Assembly: GCA_003116975.1 (NCBI GenBank)
Contig: BGKB01000242.1
Coordinates: 1 to 64,000, forward strand
Source of the DNA: Aurantiochytrium sp. KH105
Taxonomy: Eukaryota; Sar; Bigyra; Thraustochytrida; Thraustochytriidae
Direction: 5' to 3'
Length of the DNA: 64,000 nt
A program made the position numbers and the translations under genes. The notes beneath the pieces were generated by a model, which saw only the letters and a program-made list of their open reading frames with translations, did not search any database and was not told the DNA's origin. Positions 40,369-55,300 of the stretch are shown piece after piece (position 1 is the first letter of the stretch; every line of letters starts with the position of its first letter).

Positions 40369-43300
40369 ATGGCCCAGAAGACAACAACGAAGATGGCAGA
40401 GGAGTCGTCGCCGCCGCTGCCACCTCGGCAGACGGCGACGAGGACGCGAATGAGGACACGCACGTCGCTGCGCGAGCAAAAGAATGCCCACGAGCAGTCG
40501 ATCCGAAAGACTGATCGAGCCAAAACGCAGGGTATCCGCATCTTCTCATTCCCGACGGTTGGCCTCATCATCGCTGTCCTGGCAGTCATTGCGACGTCTG
40601 CCTCGGGCCTCAGCGTACGGATTCCAGGGCAGGATAACGCATTGCAGACCAATACAAACACGGAGCTCTTGATGACCGACATTGCCATCGAGCGGCACAT
40701 TGAAGACGAGGCAGCACCGTGGGAGCCCCTTGCAAAGGTGCAGTTATCCTCCGAAAATGGTGGGAGCTTTCTTCTACGGTGCCGCGATCACATCATCCCT
40801 ACCACAAACATTTCTACCTTTGCCGCGCTTGCGAAGTGGAATCGCAACATTTCTTTTGCCGGAAAGGTTGACAACATTAACGCAGCGTTGCATTGTCTAT
40901 TTTATCGCTCTGCAAACGACTTTAGCGGTAACGAGACGGTTCACATTGCTGTTGAGCTCGCTGATGCGCAGCACACTGCTCACGTCCCTATTCGAGTAGC
41001 GCCTGCAGACGATCTGTCTCGCCCACACCTCAATCTGGCCATTGCAAGGCTCTCGGCAGGAATCACAGAGGATTCTAGTGACGCCTTTCCTCTGGGAGAG
41101 CGCCTCGGCTCGCGTATTGTCGATCCCCTGCAAGCCAGCTTGGGAATTGAGATTTCGTCCATCGCAAATGCCGTGCTGGAGATGCCAGGCTACGCTCGTA
41201 CTGGTCTCACTGCAGCACAAGCCCAAGCTGCCCTTGATGCATTGACATATTTGCCGCCGGTCAACTTTTTTGGACAGGATGTGGTGTCGATTCGAGTTGT
41301 GAACGAAGATACGAATGCATCAGACGCCAAACATCTCATTGTGGACGTTCGCGCTGAAAATGATGCGCCAACACTCTCCCTTGGCGATGCAATACGGAAC
41401 ATGACGCTTCGGGCTGGCGTCGCAACGCCTTTACGCACTCTACCAGATAACCAGGCCGGTGTGGTGATTGCGGATATTGATGCAACACCGGGCGAGCGTT
41501 TTCGTTGCGGTATTCGCGCTCCTCCGGGGGTTCTGCACATTGCCCGCCATGCGGGAGTCCACGTGTCTACCACAGCAAACGTTATGGGCACTTCAGATGT
41601 AGAGACTATCCTTCAAGGGACCCTTCCTGCACTTCATGCAGCCCTTCGGAACATTGTGCTTGCGCCCTCATCTGACGCAGAGTTAACAATGTGGTTCTGG
41701 GTCATGGATGCATCCGACTTACGTTCTGAGATTCACAAACTCACTCTCCAGGTACAGTCTGCACCATTGCAGGCCCTCTTCGAGCGCCCTGCGCAAGCAC
41801 CAATCACCTTTGACATCTCGCAAGGGACGAGCTTTAATCTTTCCGCCCTTGAGGTCGTTCTTTCGGACAACAGTGATTCGGTTCATGCCGAGCGTGATAT
41901 CACCACAGTAATCTCGCTCGCTCTTACGATTGATCCCGCCGCAGGTTTCATCGATACCATTTCTGGCGAGCAACTTCCTTACTGGGTAGCTCGGCAAGGG
42001 CTTGGGACGGCCCAAATTCATCTCCAGGGATCGCCTGCAGAACTTTCTACTGCATTGACACGCCTTGAGCTCAAGGTGGACGATGCATGGGAAAGCTCGA
42101 CACAAATGAGGGCGGTCACGCTTACCTTGCACGCCTCTGCTACAAGCGAGGACCTAGCGTCCTTCTCCTCTTCCTCCTCCTCTTTGTTGTCATCAGCATC
42201 ATCATCAAGTGTCCTCATCGTTCAGCTTTTTGTGATTCCTCGGCAAACACTGCCCGTGCTCGAATTTGCAGAGTCCTCGGGACAAGATCGCACAGCCCGA
42301 CTTGATGGACCACCCGTGTCTCTTCCATTTCGTGCATCGTTTTCCACATATGCAAGCTCCCCGACCACAGAGGCCCACATTCGCACATTGTCACAAAACA
42401 GCATTTGTGGGTCATCTCAGCTCGCCATTGAACCCAGAGGCTTGCATGTTGAAAGTTTGGGGAATGATCTTTTCCTCCGCGGCGAGGCAGAAAGGGTTTC
42501 AAAGGCTCTTCTTCATCTCGTCTTTGTCCCAAGCACTTCAAAAGAATGCTCGAATGAAATCTTGCCTCAGCAGATTGCTGTCGTGGTTCATCTCGTGCAG
42601 CAACCTTTCGAGTCTTCACGCGTGACAATTCCTGTGCGTGTCAACTCTGCAGACTTTGCGCTAGGATTTGTGCTGGGCTCAACGAGTCCTCTAAAGGTTC
42701 GCACCGCTGATGAGTCTGGAGAGCAGTCGGCGTTACGCTTCACACCTGATGTGCTGCGTCTCGAGAATCTTGTTCCACAGGCAGAGACCCCTTCGATTGG
42801 ATCCCAGGCGTACACGCTCTGGGTTCAAGCACGAATTGGGTCGTTCACTTTGGCAGAACAAGTTCACAGGGACGTTACCGCAATCTTTAGCGACCAAGGC
42901 CGCTCGCTCGTTCTAAAAAGCGTTGACCTGAGTAAGCTCCGCACCACACTCTCTCAGGTAATTTACACGCCATTTCCGGTCACACAAGGTCTTGAGGTCA
43001 TTCTCGTGGAACTCCACGTTGTTCAAAGTGGAAGGACAACGAGCTCACGCGCGTGCGAGGCATTCATTAATATTGAGGTGGGGCGTGGGGATACTACTTT
43101 TGAAATCGGATGGATTCCATCCAACCCGCAAGAGCTGAGTCTTTTGGCGCGCGAGTCTCCCGAGGCCCCAAGAGTCTATGAAGCTAGCCTGCAGGGCATT
43201 GATTTCCGCACGTCGAAATCGCATGCAGACCCTTTGCTTATCGAGATCTCTCCAGCTAGCGAGAGCATCCTTTTGGCGAATTTTCATATCCAGCCAGACG

Positions 43301-46300
43301 CTCAGCTCGGGCTCTCCTTGTTATCTCCCAGCATTGTGCATGGTCCTCTCGACGAATTTTTGCTGGCCGTGCGCCGTGGGCTGCTACGCACACGCATGAC
43401 TGTCGCTGCGGAAAGCACGGCCGCACAGTCACAGCTGCTCGGAATCCTGCTAACGGTTGGCGACCTCTCAGGATCCGAGCTTTCTCTGCGCAATGCAAGC
43501 ATCGAGGATGTGAAAAGTTTGATTGAGAACAATCGCCTGGCGGAGCCGTATTCGCTTTCGTTTACGACTCAGGGTGCACCGCAATCAGATGCGCTGCTGC
43601 GAGAGGTGGAGCTTCTCGTCGGTGGCTCAGCGTATCCCTTTCCGAATCTTTTAGCAAACCCCGTGTTGGCCAACGATGAACATGTTGCACAAGGTTTAGA
43701 GCTTCCAAGCTTCAAAATTCAGTCATGGTCTGCAAGTGAGGTCTTGAGTCTGCAGCTTCAGACCGCTCATGGCCTTCTTCGCGTTGGTGGAGACCAAAGC
43801 GCGCAAGAAGTGGAGTCCTTCGAAACTGTTGCTTCATTAAACGCTTGGCTTGCCCAGGGACTGCGTTACTTTCCAACGAGAGGCATTGCGGGTGTTGATC
43901 ATGTGTCCTGCGCGATCCACGGAAAGGATAGACGTTTGCTGTATTCGACTCAAATTGCCATCTTCGTCGGTGATGGTCCACGCGGGCTTTCGCCAGAACA
44001 ATCGCCACTTGCTGATTCAGCAACCCTAGAAGTTGCAAGGGATACCCTCGTCGTCGTGGATGCAGCACTGAACGATGCTCAGCCGATCATCCTCGACCTG
44101 CAAACTCACATCGCTCAAGGCACACCTCGCGCTCTGTATGAACTCGAAGTGCGACCAACTGCAGGAATGGTCATATTCGCGGAAACGCAGGGACTTGCCA
44201 TGTCCGCAGGCGGAGCGATACTGCAAGGGCAACGGGACAAACTCAATGCTGCACTTGCATCAGCAACCTTTGCGCCAGATCATGGTCTGGATAAAATGGT
44301 GTGCAACCTCGAGATTCTTCTCCGGAGACCAGCGAACCCCACCTTTGTTGTTTCTCGCACGATTCTTCTGTCTGTACAGCGGCAAACGCAGATCGCGCGT
44401 GACAGTCAGCTCCGCGCCAACAACGCAGGAGTTGCAACGGCGCTTGGCGTTTTGCGACGCAATCCAGACCAGGATTCAACAATGCTACGGGTGGAGGAAG
44501 GGCAGCACTTTGAGATTTCAGGCCTGGGATGGACGTATACCTTTGAACAAGACATTGCGCAGCTCCCCGTCATTGTGCACGTGAGCACCTCGCAGGGTCG
44601 TTTACTTTTGCGCAATCCTCTCGACGCCTTGAAACACCAGATCCTCTCGCAAGCAGATGACGCAATTATAATGCGACAAGTTGCGCAGGACATTCCGCAT
44701 CTATTGCATCAGCTCGAGGTGCAGCTTCCAGAGCATTGGAATAGTATGTCTGCTGGTGACGCATGTCTCGTCGAGATTGCGCTCTTACAAAGCATTGATG
44801 CGCTGGATGAGGTTACGCCACTCATTGTTCCTGTCCATGTTCAACCTCCTCTTCAGCGTCCGAGTATTACGGGAATCCTTGCGCTGGAAGCTGGTGCAGC
44901 TGGCCTCTCACTCTCGCCCTTATTCTTTGAGGGATGGACCGGATTTGCATCTGCAAAAGCGGTGGATCTTGAGCTTGGTTCTGTGGATGGCGGCCAGATC
45001 CTCGTTCCTGATGGGCTCGGACTCGCCAACCTGCAAAGCGCGAATGCTGTTCACGAAGCGTTTGTCCAAATCACTGCGACCCTCGAACCCGCAAGCGGCG
45101 AACTACGTTTTCGCGTCAAGATTTACGAACACGCAACAGACAATATTCTTTGCGAGCGGTCGTTTTGGATCGCACGGCAGGAACGCGTGAAGTCGGCGCG
45201 AATTGCGTCAGAAGTACAGGTGATTCACGCCAATCAAAACCAATCGCTTAGGCTGGGGAGTTTGGCGGTGAATTTTGCTAACTTTGATCAAGAGGCATGC
45301 GAACTTTTGGCAATAGCACATCATGGCACACTTACTATTGTACCCTCGCAAGCCGCCACCTCACAGCTTCGGTGCTCGCACAATGGTACAGCTCAGGTTC
45401 ATTGCTTGGGGACTCCAGAAAGTCTGGCAAGTGTTGTCGCTTCGGGCCTGCACTACCGCTCCAAGGCGTCGTTCAACGGAATCGACACGCTTGCGCTCCA
45501 TATCAAGTTGAAAAGCGCCGATCCTGAAGACTATCTGACAGAAGTGAGTCTTCCGGTGATCGTGCATGCCACAGCCAGTCAGATCGAGCTTTCAATTGAG
45601 GCCATCTCCGCATCAACCATCCTCAGTGCCCTTGAAATCAGTGCGAGTAATAATCTGGACTTCTCGCCAGCAATTAGCGTGCCGATTCTGTTGCAAGGTT
45701 TGAATGCTAGATCTCACGATGCGCACATTCGATTGCGAAGCGACGGTGGTCTTCGGGGCTCTTGGCAAATCACGCACCCCGCTTTTCAGACTCTCCAGGT
45801 CAAGACAGATGGAGACGATCGAGTGCTTGAATTGAGAGGCGCTCTCCGGAAGCTTCAAAAAGCGCTCGAGCATCACATCCAGTTCACGCTCATGACACCC
45901 CTGGACACACGTACAACTGCACAATCGACCGAGCTCATTGTTGAAGCGTGGATTGACTCTGATGATGAAGCTCTGCAGGGGGCTTCGGCACCGCATGCGG
46001 CAGACCGGCGCGTGTTGCAGCTGCCGCTCACGAGCGAGAATGGACAACTTCAACTTCCACAAAGTGGCTGCTTTGTCCAGTTTGAGAGCGGATGTCAGAC
46101 GCTTCGCTTTCTTCGACGTGCCTCATTGTCTAGAACGGGGCTTCGGCTAGGCTGGCATGATAATTGGTTTTCGCCACCGACCCGCACAAGCGCAGTTATC
46201 AGCGTCGCGGCATCTGGCGCTGTGCGACTTACGGTTTCCAAAGACGCCGCAATAGATGCAAATGTCACATGGTCTCTCTCGTCTACCGGTCAAAAGCTTG

Positions 46301-49300
46301 ATATCATCGCAGCATCCCTGGAGAATGCCGAAAGATGGCTTCACAATGTTTTTGTCGAGGATGAACCGAGTGAGCGCCATGGACCTCGGGCCTCACTCTC
46401 TATCCAAGCTCGCCTTCAGACGGAACATCCAGGTTTATCATCGTCCGCGACATGCATGTTGCCCTCGTTGCGCGCTTCTAATGAAGTGGAGGTCAGCATT
46501 TCGGTAGAGACCGACGTTCTGATAATGTCCGCCGCACAAACGCAAGTCGTTGTGCCCCGCATCACGGTGGAAAGGAGCCTGTTCTCAGCGGCTGCCCATG
46601 GACGGCTGCCAGTCGAGGCACGCGTGTCATCCACAGAAGGACAGGCCTTGCGCATTTCCGTGCATCCATCTGTGACCGTTCGTCTTGGCATTTTTGCGAA
46701 TCAGAGTGATTCGCAAGAGATCCACATTCGGGCCAGCTCAGAGAGCGTTCTGAACGACGCCTTGGCTAACTTGGTACTTTCTAGGGGCGGAGACACCCCC
46801 TGGGACGGAGATGCTACGTTGACACTGCAGATTGACGATCAAGTTTTCGAGAATGTAGTCCACGTTCATGTTGAAGCACCTAATCCTACATTTTGGGAAG
46901 TGTCTGGATCCTACCGTCGAGGTATCCTCCACGGGCCCACGGTCGCGAGGAATGCGCGCATGTCAATGAGTTGGCAGCACGGCGAGCCTTTATCCTTTGA
47001 TGGACTTCGGATTGGATCCGCAATGTCCTCGGGCACAGCTGGCCTGCGCTCCATACGCGTGGAGGCAACGAATGGTCACGGGCTTTGGCTCGATGACGCT
47101 CTCTCGCAATTGACGACAAGTGTAATCACAAACCCTGCAGACCTCCAACGAACGACGCTCGTCATCCTCGAGCCTCAAGGGGGTGCCGATACGGGGCTTC
47201 GCGAATCCCAGCTGCTCGAGACGGTGTGCGACGCAAAACCTGAAATTCATTCCATTTCCATTGTTGATAGCGCAACGTCGGATCCTATTTCGGGGTCTTT
47301 TCGCGTGTCCTGGCGTGGGATAACAAGCAACGATATCGCGCATAACGCATCGTCAAGCGAGATACAGGCTGAACTCGAAGCTATTGTTGACGTTGGGGCG
47401 CTCACTGTGACAAGAGAAGTGAATAGCAACTCCTCGGCGTCCGAGGCATACACTTGGCTCGTCACCTTTTCGGAGCTGTCAAGTGAGCCAACGGGAGTTG
47501 TCTTTGGGATCGAAGATGCGATGTTCAGTAGCGCGTCAACCGCTGTCTTTTCGCAGCTCGAACGAGCTGGCAATGTGATTGGCGGCGCCTTTCGACTCGG
47601 TTTCTTCGGACGCTGGACATCACTTCTGTCGTGGAACGTGGACCCAAGCGAACTTGAACACTCCTTGATCGGTCTCGCACCTACGCTTTTGGAGTCTGGC
47701 GTTCACGTAACGCTAGAGTCCGAGGGAAGCTGGAGCACCCGATCGTATCGCGTCACGTTTGATATGATGGGTCAGTTCCCGCTCATTGAGCCAGACACGA
47801 CTATGCTAACGGGAGACGGAGCGTCAATGACGGTGACGAGAGACACGGCTGGCGTGAATGCTTCGTGGGCCATCTTCCGCTTCCATCATCAAGGACTATC
47901 CTCACGCCTCGTAAGCTCGCGAAGTGCGCTCACTCACGTATCGAGAGCCTTGCAAGACGTTGGTCTCGTTCTTGAACCTCAAGTGAGTGAAAATCTTTGG
48001 GTCGGCCGCCATCCCGACGGCGACTCTGGTGATGGCTTTCTTTGGGTTATCTCCGCAACAATCGCTTCGGGTCTGCGTGTGGAAGCAGTCGAAACAACGG
48101 GCACCCTCTGGGCGTCTTCTACAACCCGGGCGATGACGTTGCAGGCTCGATCGGATACATCCATGGACAATATACTCAGCGCACTCCGATTGTACCCCAA
48201 TGTGGCTCGTGTTCCCGGGCGCTCGCAACTCTCCTTCACAGTGTTGAAAGCTGTCAATACCTTGCTGCAATCAGAGACCGATAGTCTTCGCATTGATTTT
48301 CTATCCTCGTCCACCACCGGAGATCAAGCTGCAAGCTCGGCGGGGCAATGTACCCTTGACGTTGCCGCTTCAACGGTTGCCGTAGATGGTTTCACGCGAA
48401 CGCATGGTCAACTTTTTCAGGCCGCAGTACCGCGTATCGATTGTTTGGGCCCGGTGCAACAACTCGAGCTTCGTATGGTAGCGTACCAGGGTTTGCTTTC
48501 TCTTTCCGCAAAGGCACCAGTGGTCGCGGTGAAAGGTGCAAGGGGCCTCGTTCAGGAGAAAAGGTGGTCTTCCGACGAGACAGCTGGTATTGGCGTGTCA
48601 GAGATTATTGTTCGTGGTTCACAGGATGCCATTCAGGAAGCTATGAATAGTGCGGCATATGTTTTTGGCTCTTGGAAAGAATTGCATCTTGATCAAGCGC
48701 AGGCACAAATTACTTCGTTGCGTATTTCTCGACATTTGCGTCACCCAACTCCGTCCGTTTTTGTGGTTGAAACCAGGTGCAACGTGGGCGTAATTTCCGG
48801 AAGCTTCGTCTTGGCCATTGAAATCGCTCAAGTTGATTCCGAAGGTCGAGTTACTTCCCATACAACGAATGTGACTGCCTCAATCGACGTTCAAGCTTCT
48901 TTTGAAGACATGGAAAACCGTCTTCTTGCTGTTAGCACTTGGCCTGAGGGCGAGGCCATTCAAGTAAAGCGGTCGTCCGAGACTAACGCGCAACTGACTT
49001 ACACGTGGGAGGTCACTGTCGTACACTCCATCGCTTCACAAGGCCACGTTCTAAGTATTGCCGTGGACTCTTCATCGCTCTCTTCGTCGAGCGTGCAGGC
49101 AAGCACCTCGGTCGCTGCGGAGACCATCACGTCTGCCTTTTCGGCAGACCTCAGCTCGGTCACAATCAGCTGCTTGAACGGGGATGCAGTCTTTACTGCT
49201 GACGCATCGGCGGAAGAAGTGCAGGCAGCTTTTGCGTCTCCGATCATTGTCAGCAGGGGAAGCGATGGGTCACTTTTGCTCGGATCATCGCTCATTGGCG

Positions 49301-52300
49301 GGGCGCTTCCTCCAATGAATTGTGAAAGCAACGATCCGCACGTCTGGATCTGGGAAAGCATCGCGCAAGCAAGCGAGCCCACCTTCACCGATGCAGTTGT
49401 GCTCGAGATTCGCAATCCGCTCACCAATGAGACCAGAGCATCCAATATGATCTCGGTCCGGGGTGAAGCAACTGTGGAACAAGTCTTGAGGAGAACCATG
49501 CATTTAGCACGACCAAGCAAAGTCTTGCACTGCATCGCTGGAGACGAAGCGGTGCAGGTCTCTGGCTTTTTCCTCGCGATTGCAACGTTGGAGCAGTCAC
49601 CGTCCCTTAATCTCCCGCTTCGATGCGCTGTGCGTGCGGAGCGAGGTACTGCTTATTTTCGTTTGCCAGAAGGAAATACGCAGGATGTTGTCTTTGACCG
49701 GGACCTCGAAAGTCTTCAGAATCTTATTCACAGCGGAATAAAGTACACGCCTCCAACAACAGGATCTGCCTCAGATAGCATCCAATTGAGCTGTCATATC
49801 GAGTGGAAGGGGATGATGAGGTCAAGCATTGTCGAGAGCGACGAGACGATCCTTTTATCAAGCGCCGAAATCATTGTTCACGATGAGAGGCGCACTTCAG
49901 CGCGTATCTCGGGCCCCGAATCCATCTCACTTCAAAGAGGCGAGCTTTGGGGTTTTGATGGACGCTTGCAACTTGAGACAGATGAGGAAAATAGCAACGT
50001 CTCTGTCGATGTTAGGCTTACGACTCAAATAGGAGCGTTCGTGGGTCTGTCCAGCGATTCTGATTCACGTATTGCACAAGATGTTCACACAGAAACGTAT
50101 GCAGACGAATCGAGCGTGAGGATTGTCGGCCTTTCGTCAGACGTTGCTGCCGTGCTATCGAGTATGAGCTACTTCGCTTCCGCAGACAGTGATGAGTCTG
50201 CCAATGTCATTGAGGTTATGATGGACGGAAGAGTACAAGCTCAGATCGCCATCACGGTGGCCTCGCAATACCTTCCACTATTGGTCGCGGAATGCTCACA
50301 GGCTAATGGTTGTCTCGTAGAAATCGAGGAGGACTCGACAGTCCTCATTGCCCAACTAGCAGGTGTCCACATCTCACCCATGGCTCTTTCACACTGCTCA
50401 AGTGAGAGTGTCTCTTTCCAGGTTGCATCAGATTCGGGGAGACTCTTTGCTGGACATGTGTCCCCCGATCTGGCTTTTAGGGGTGGATTGGACCCTCTCG
50501 AGTGGTCGACGAGGGCGGAATTGAACGCTCTCGAAACCGCTCTTTCTCGTTTACTTTACTCTTCCTCGCACAAGTGGTATGGTCACGACATTGTCTCCAT
50601 CGACTACACTTGCGGCGACTTCCGTACTCGGATCGAAATTCACGTACACGTTCAACCCGTGGACGATCGTTTGACAATTGAGGCTGCCACATCCGGCCCA
50701 CTCTATGCAGCTCTGGATGTCCCCTTGCTCGTACACCATTATCGCATCGTGGACCCCGATGAGCTTGCGGGCTCTTCTCAAGACTGCGTTCCGCTCATTT
50801 TGACGCTCATGACACAGATGGGTCACCTTCATGTCGAAGAACTTTTTGGCGCCGCGCTCGAGACAGGGAATGTATTCCTCCCGGGTTATTATGGTAATCG
50901 TGTCCTTGCTTTTCGTGCCTGTGCTTCGAAACTCAATCTGCTGCTGCAAAGCATTCAATACACGAGGATGCGCAAACATAAAGCCAACACGGCGATTGCT
51001 GATACCTTGTCCATTTACGTGCGTCGCGCGCATGAAGCAGAAGAAGCGCACGTTTCAGCGCACACGCAAATCGAGCTAGAACGGCAGCCCGGCGATGATC
51101 TTCCTGCGCTGGTGCGCAAGACCAACGCTGATCAAGATGGTGATCGTGTCGACGCGCCAGTTCCTTTACACCTGAACAAGCAAGTGCGTCTCTCGGACCT
51201 CATTTCACTTGAAGGCGGCGATTTCTCTAATGCCTCGCCAGGGTCGAGTGCGCTCCTTACCATTACAACCCAGTATGGCTCGATCCGCAGTGAAACTCTG
51301 CTCGATGAGCTAGAAACCGCGCATGTAGTCTTTCGCGCCGATCAAAGACTGGTAATTCAGGTGGAAAGCGATTCAATCAACCTGCAAAACGTACTTTCCC
51401 TCGTGTGGTATGCGTCGCTGCCTCCCGCTGATGCACTTCGATGGCATGCGCAGCTTCTTTCCACTGACCGAAAGAACGACGTCATCTCAGTGGATCTTGT
51501 GGCAACGAGCTACGCTCACGATTCCGAGGAAACGAGCGAATTTCTACCTCACGTGGATGTTCCTCTTCTCATCTCGATTCCCGAGGAGCTCATTCTCCCC
51601 GAGATCGAGCTCTTTCAGAACATCACCTCACACGCGCTCAGGCTCCGAGACGCGCGACCTATTTGGCTCTCGGACCAAGCCGATGAAGACACTCAGAGCG
51701 TGGTCATCGCTGATGCAGAACTTGTGGTGTTGGAAATATCGATCGCTCCTGTTGGCCAACTCGAGCTTGTTCGAGATGCTTGCCTTTTTGTGCAATGTCA
51801 AGTAGAAGAGGAAGGACAGAAGGTACACATTTCTGGGCGACTGCGTCATGTTTTGAACGCAGTTGGGCACGACCGTGACGCTTTGCGAGCTCGCGCGCCA
51901 GCACAAAGAAGCGGCAATGAAGTCGTCACAGTCGAGGCTACTTTGTCTCGCCAAGGATTTCCAACGCAGCGTCGATCCAGTCTTCAGATTCTACTTTCCG
52001 AAAGCTCGGCACCATGTATTCTCAGGGACATCATGCTCGAGGCGCACGTGCCGCTTACTCGTGCTCAGGTGGTTGGGCCGGTGCCCTTGGATTTCTTCCT
52101 TCGTGACCGGGTTGCCGGTCGGACTTCAACTGCAGCGATCTCATTGACGGTACAGGTTGTGGCAGGCTCTGGTGTGCTTGAGCCGCCTTCGCGCAATGAT
52201 CCAAGTATTGACGTACAGCGTCTTGCAACGGACTGGTTCATCGTACGCGGGCTCGTTGAAGACGTTGACCGCGTGCTACAGGAAACCCAAGTTTTGTCGA

Positions 52301-55300
52301 ACCGGCCCCATGAATTTGGCGCTGATCGTGCATTCGCCTTTGCTGAGGTCTATGTCAGTGTTGTTGCCAAAGCATGCGGAACGACAAAGTTGGAAGCGCG
52401 CAAGGTCTTTGTCTTCCCCGAGGAAACAAATAAGGTCGCTGGCGTCCTTGAAGCGCACATCTTCAGTTCGCAAGGCCAAGAACACTTAGAGGCCAAGGCG
52501 TCAATGATGATCACCGACAAGGTTGACGTGCGGGTAGCCTCCGGCGCCACAGATACAGAAGATCTTGAACTTGTGATCTCTTGCGAGAGCGGTCGTTTTT
52601 CAATTGAAGGTCTTTGCAGCGCGGCTGTGAACATTCAAGGCCTCAGAAGCAACCGTATCCTTCTCTCCCTTCCGGCTGGACACCCCATTCAATTGGCTCA
52701 CTGCGTTTCGAAGATAAAATACACCGCAGGCACCGACTCAGACACGATTTCAGCTTTTGTCAATGGCAAAGACGAGTCGCTATTTGCTGTCTCCGTGGAG
52801 ATCGTTAATGCGGAACCAGTGTGGTCACTTTCAGGCCTTGGCGCCGAGAGCAACGCGGCTACTCTGACAGCAGCCTCGTTGTCCTCGGGATCGATCGATC
52901 TCTCTGCGGCATTTGGTCACTTCGCACTTACCCGAGATCGCGGTGAACCAACTTCAGCGCTCATGTCCGTAACTTTCGCTGCAGCGCGGAACAGTGCCCG
53001 AGTACTTTGGAATAATCAGAGCGAGATCCACGGTGTGGTGGCGACGGAAACGATTGACGGAGGAGTCCTCATTCAAGGTTCGCAGCCTCAAGTGATCCAA
53101 GCTCTTGCAACCCATGCGCCGCTGTTCTACGAGCCGCCCCAATCGTCATGGTGTGGTCGAGAACGTATTCGCGTTAATGTAAATGGGGTTTCTGTTCGGG
53201 CACTCCAGCTCGAGATCCTTTGCGAAGGGCCGGAAAGTAGACCCACGTGGTCAGACCAGGTCTCGTTGGCGATTCAAGGCTTCGAAGATCGCAAATTGGA
53301 CTTTGGTGTTGCGTCCGGACTTCAAGTTGTTGATACAGCCTCGCAGTTACATGGATGTAACAATGAAGCGTGGCTCGTCCGTGTTCAATTGAGCACGATA
53401 GATGGACTTTCGACTCAATTCACCATGCCCAAGAGCGTTCCGGGGGTTCGTGCGGAGCTCGGTGAAAGCGCTGACTTTGTTGGCTGCGTTTCGGATGTAA
53501 ATGCTGCTCTCCGTGCTCTGGTCATTGCGCCGGAAACCGACACGTTCGGTAATGCATCGCTGCAGTGCTCTGTCTCACGACTTGCGAGTACCGATGAGGA
53601 TCGTGTGGAGTTGCGCATAGAATTCGAAGCGGTTCACGATGGTCCGCGAATTCGGCATATTCTCCCGAACCACACTCTGCAGGTAATGGAAGGTGAGACC
53701 CTGGTTCTTGGAGGTTTTTACATTCAGGATGCAGATGCAGCATCGTCCTCGCAAGATGCTTACGAGGTAACTCTTCGCGTTCCGACGGGTACAATTTATG
53801 CGGGAAGCCCTGCAGAAGAGCGAAACATTCGAATCACTCGCTCTGACAGCGGCGACGTAATCTTGCGAGGCCTTCTCTCCGAGCTTAATCTGGAGCTCAA
53901 GAGAGTCCTCTACACCGCCTCAAGCCGTTTCACCGGGACGTTCAATCTAGAGGCAAGTGTTCAGGACAAACATGAGCATCGTTCTGTGTCCACGATTTCG
54001 GTGACAGTGGCGGGAGTCGGTCCAGGCATTTCTCTCCGCCGACTGCAGGCTGATGTTCTGACTTCCGCGCCGACCCTGGTGCCAAGCTCGAGCGTCAGTC
54101 TCGCTGGCGTTGTGGCCCTCGAGGACGACCTGCGAGCTCCGGAGTTTGCGCAGCTCACCGTCACCGCCGATCCCGCAGGCGCGCAACCAGAAGTCCAACA
54201 GATTGTCGTTCGAAGACCCGTGTTCTCCGATGTCCATCTCGTTCGCTTGGCAGCGACCCAAAATGAAGCCGCCGCTCCCGCGACTTTTAAGCTCTCCTAC
54301 GATGGCGAGACGACAGGAGATATTGATCGCGCAGCCCTTGATTCAGTTTCAAAAGAACTTGGATCAAGCCTTGGGGCATCAATGGAGTCCATGCTGGCCG
54401 CGCTCGGCACGGTGGACCAGGTCGAGGTGTCGAGAACGAAGCTCGGAGCCTATGGGTTAGAGTGGGCCGTTACCTTCTTCCGAACTTCGCCTGGGCCTGC
54501 GCTTGTTTTGGAGAGCGAAAACGATCCATCGAACGCGATCGATGTGACCATCTCAAGGACTGGAGGTGTCGATGAATTGGAGCTCGAAGGCAACTTTACT
54601 CTGCAGCTGGGCTCAAGGGTCTCGACTTCACTTTCGTTCGACACGCCCGCTGTCTTCATCCAGCGCGCCTTGGAAGCACTGCCAACTGTCCATCTCGTGC
54701 ATGTTGACGAGCAAGCGCTCCTTACAAGTGAGGACGCAGAAGTTTTCAACGCATGGACCGTGACTTTTGTTCGTCCTGCTGGGGATATTCCCTTGCTCAA
54801 AGCGCTCGTGCTTAACAGCACGGTGCCTGAGGTCCGTGTAGAAATCTCGGAAATTACCAAAGGTCAAGGCGTTGCCGCGGTGCAGAGAGTGATTACGAGC
54901 GCGCGCCATCAGAACATGGTTCTTGCTTTGCGTAGCACCGCGGTCATGGGCCCAGTGGAAGGTAGCTTTAAACTCGCGCTCGACCTCCGTAGTCTCGGGG
55001 GCAGTCGCGTTGTGTCTAATGTGGTGGATCACGCAGCGGTGGCTACGATCGCGGAGGAGCGCGTGCACAGCGCGCGTGGGTCTCGCCCTGGCGACAGTAT
55101 TGAGTCCGTTGTGAACGCAATGCTTCAGAAGGCCTCGCAAGGACTTGAAGCTCACTTCGAATCCTTTGATTCCACTGCTATGCACGTTTCCGTGAGTCGA
55201 AACGACCAGATTTGCGAGCACGATTGCAAACTATTTTCCGAAGAGTATCCGGCCGGTCCCCTGTGTACTTTCGACTCTGCCTGTGACGTTTGTGTGGGAC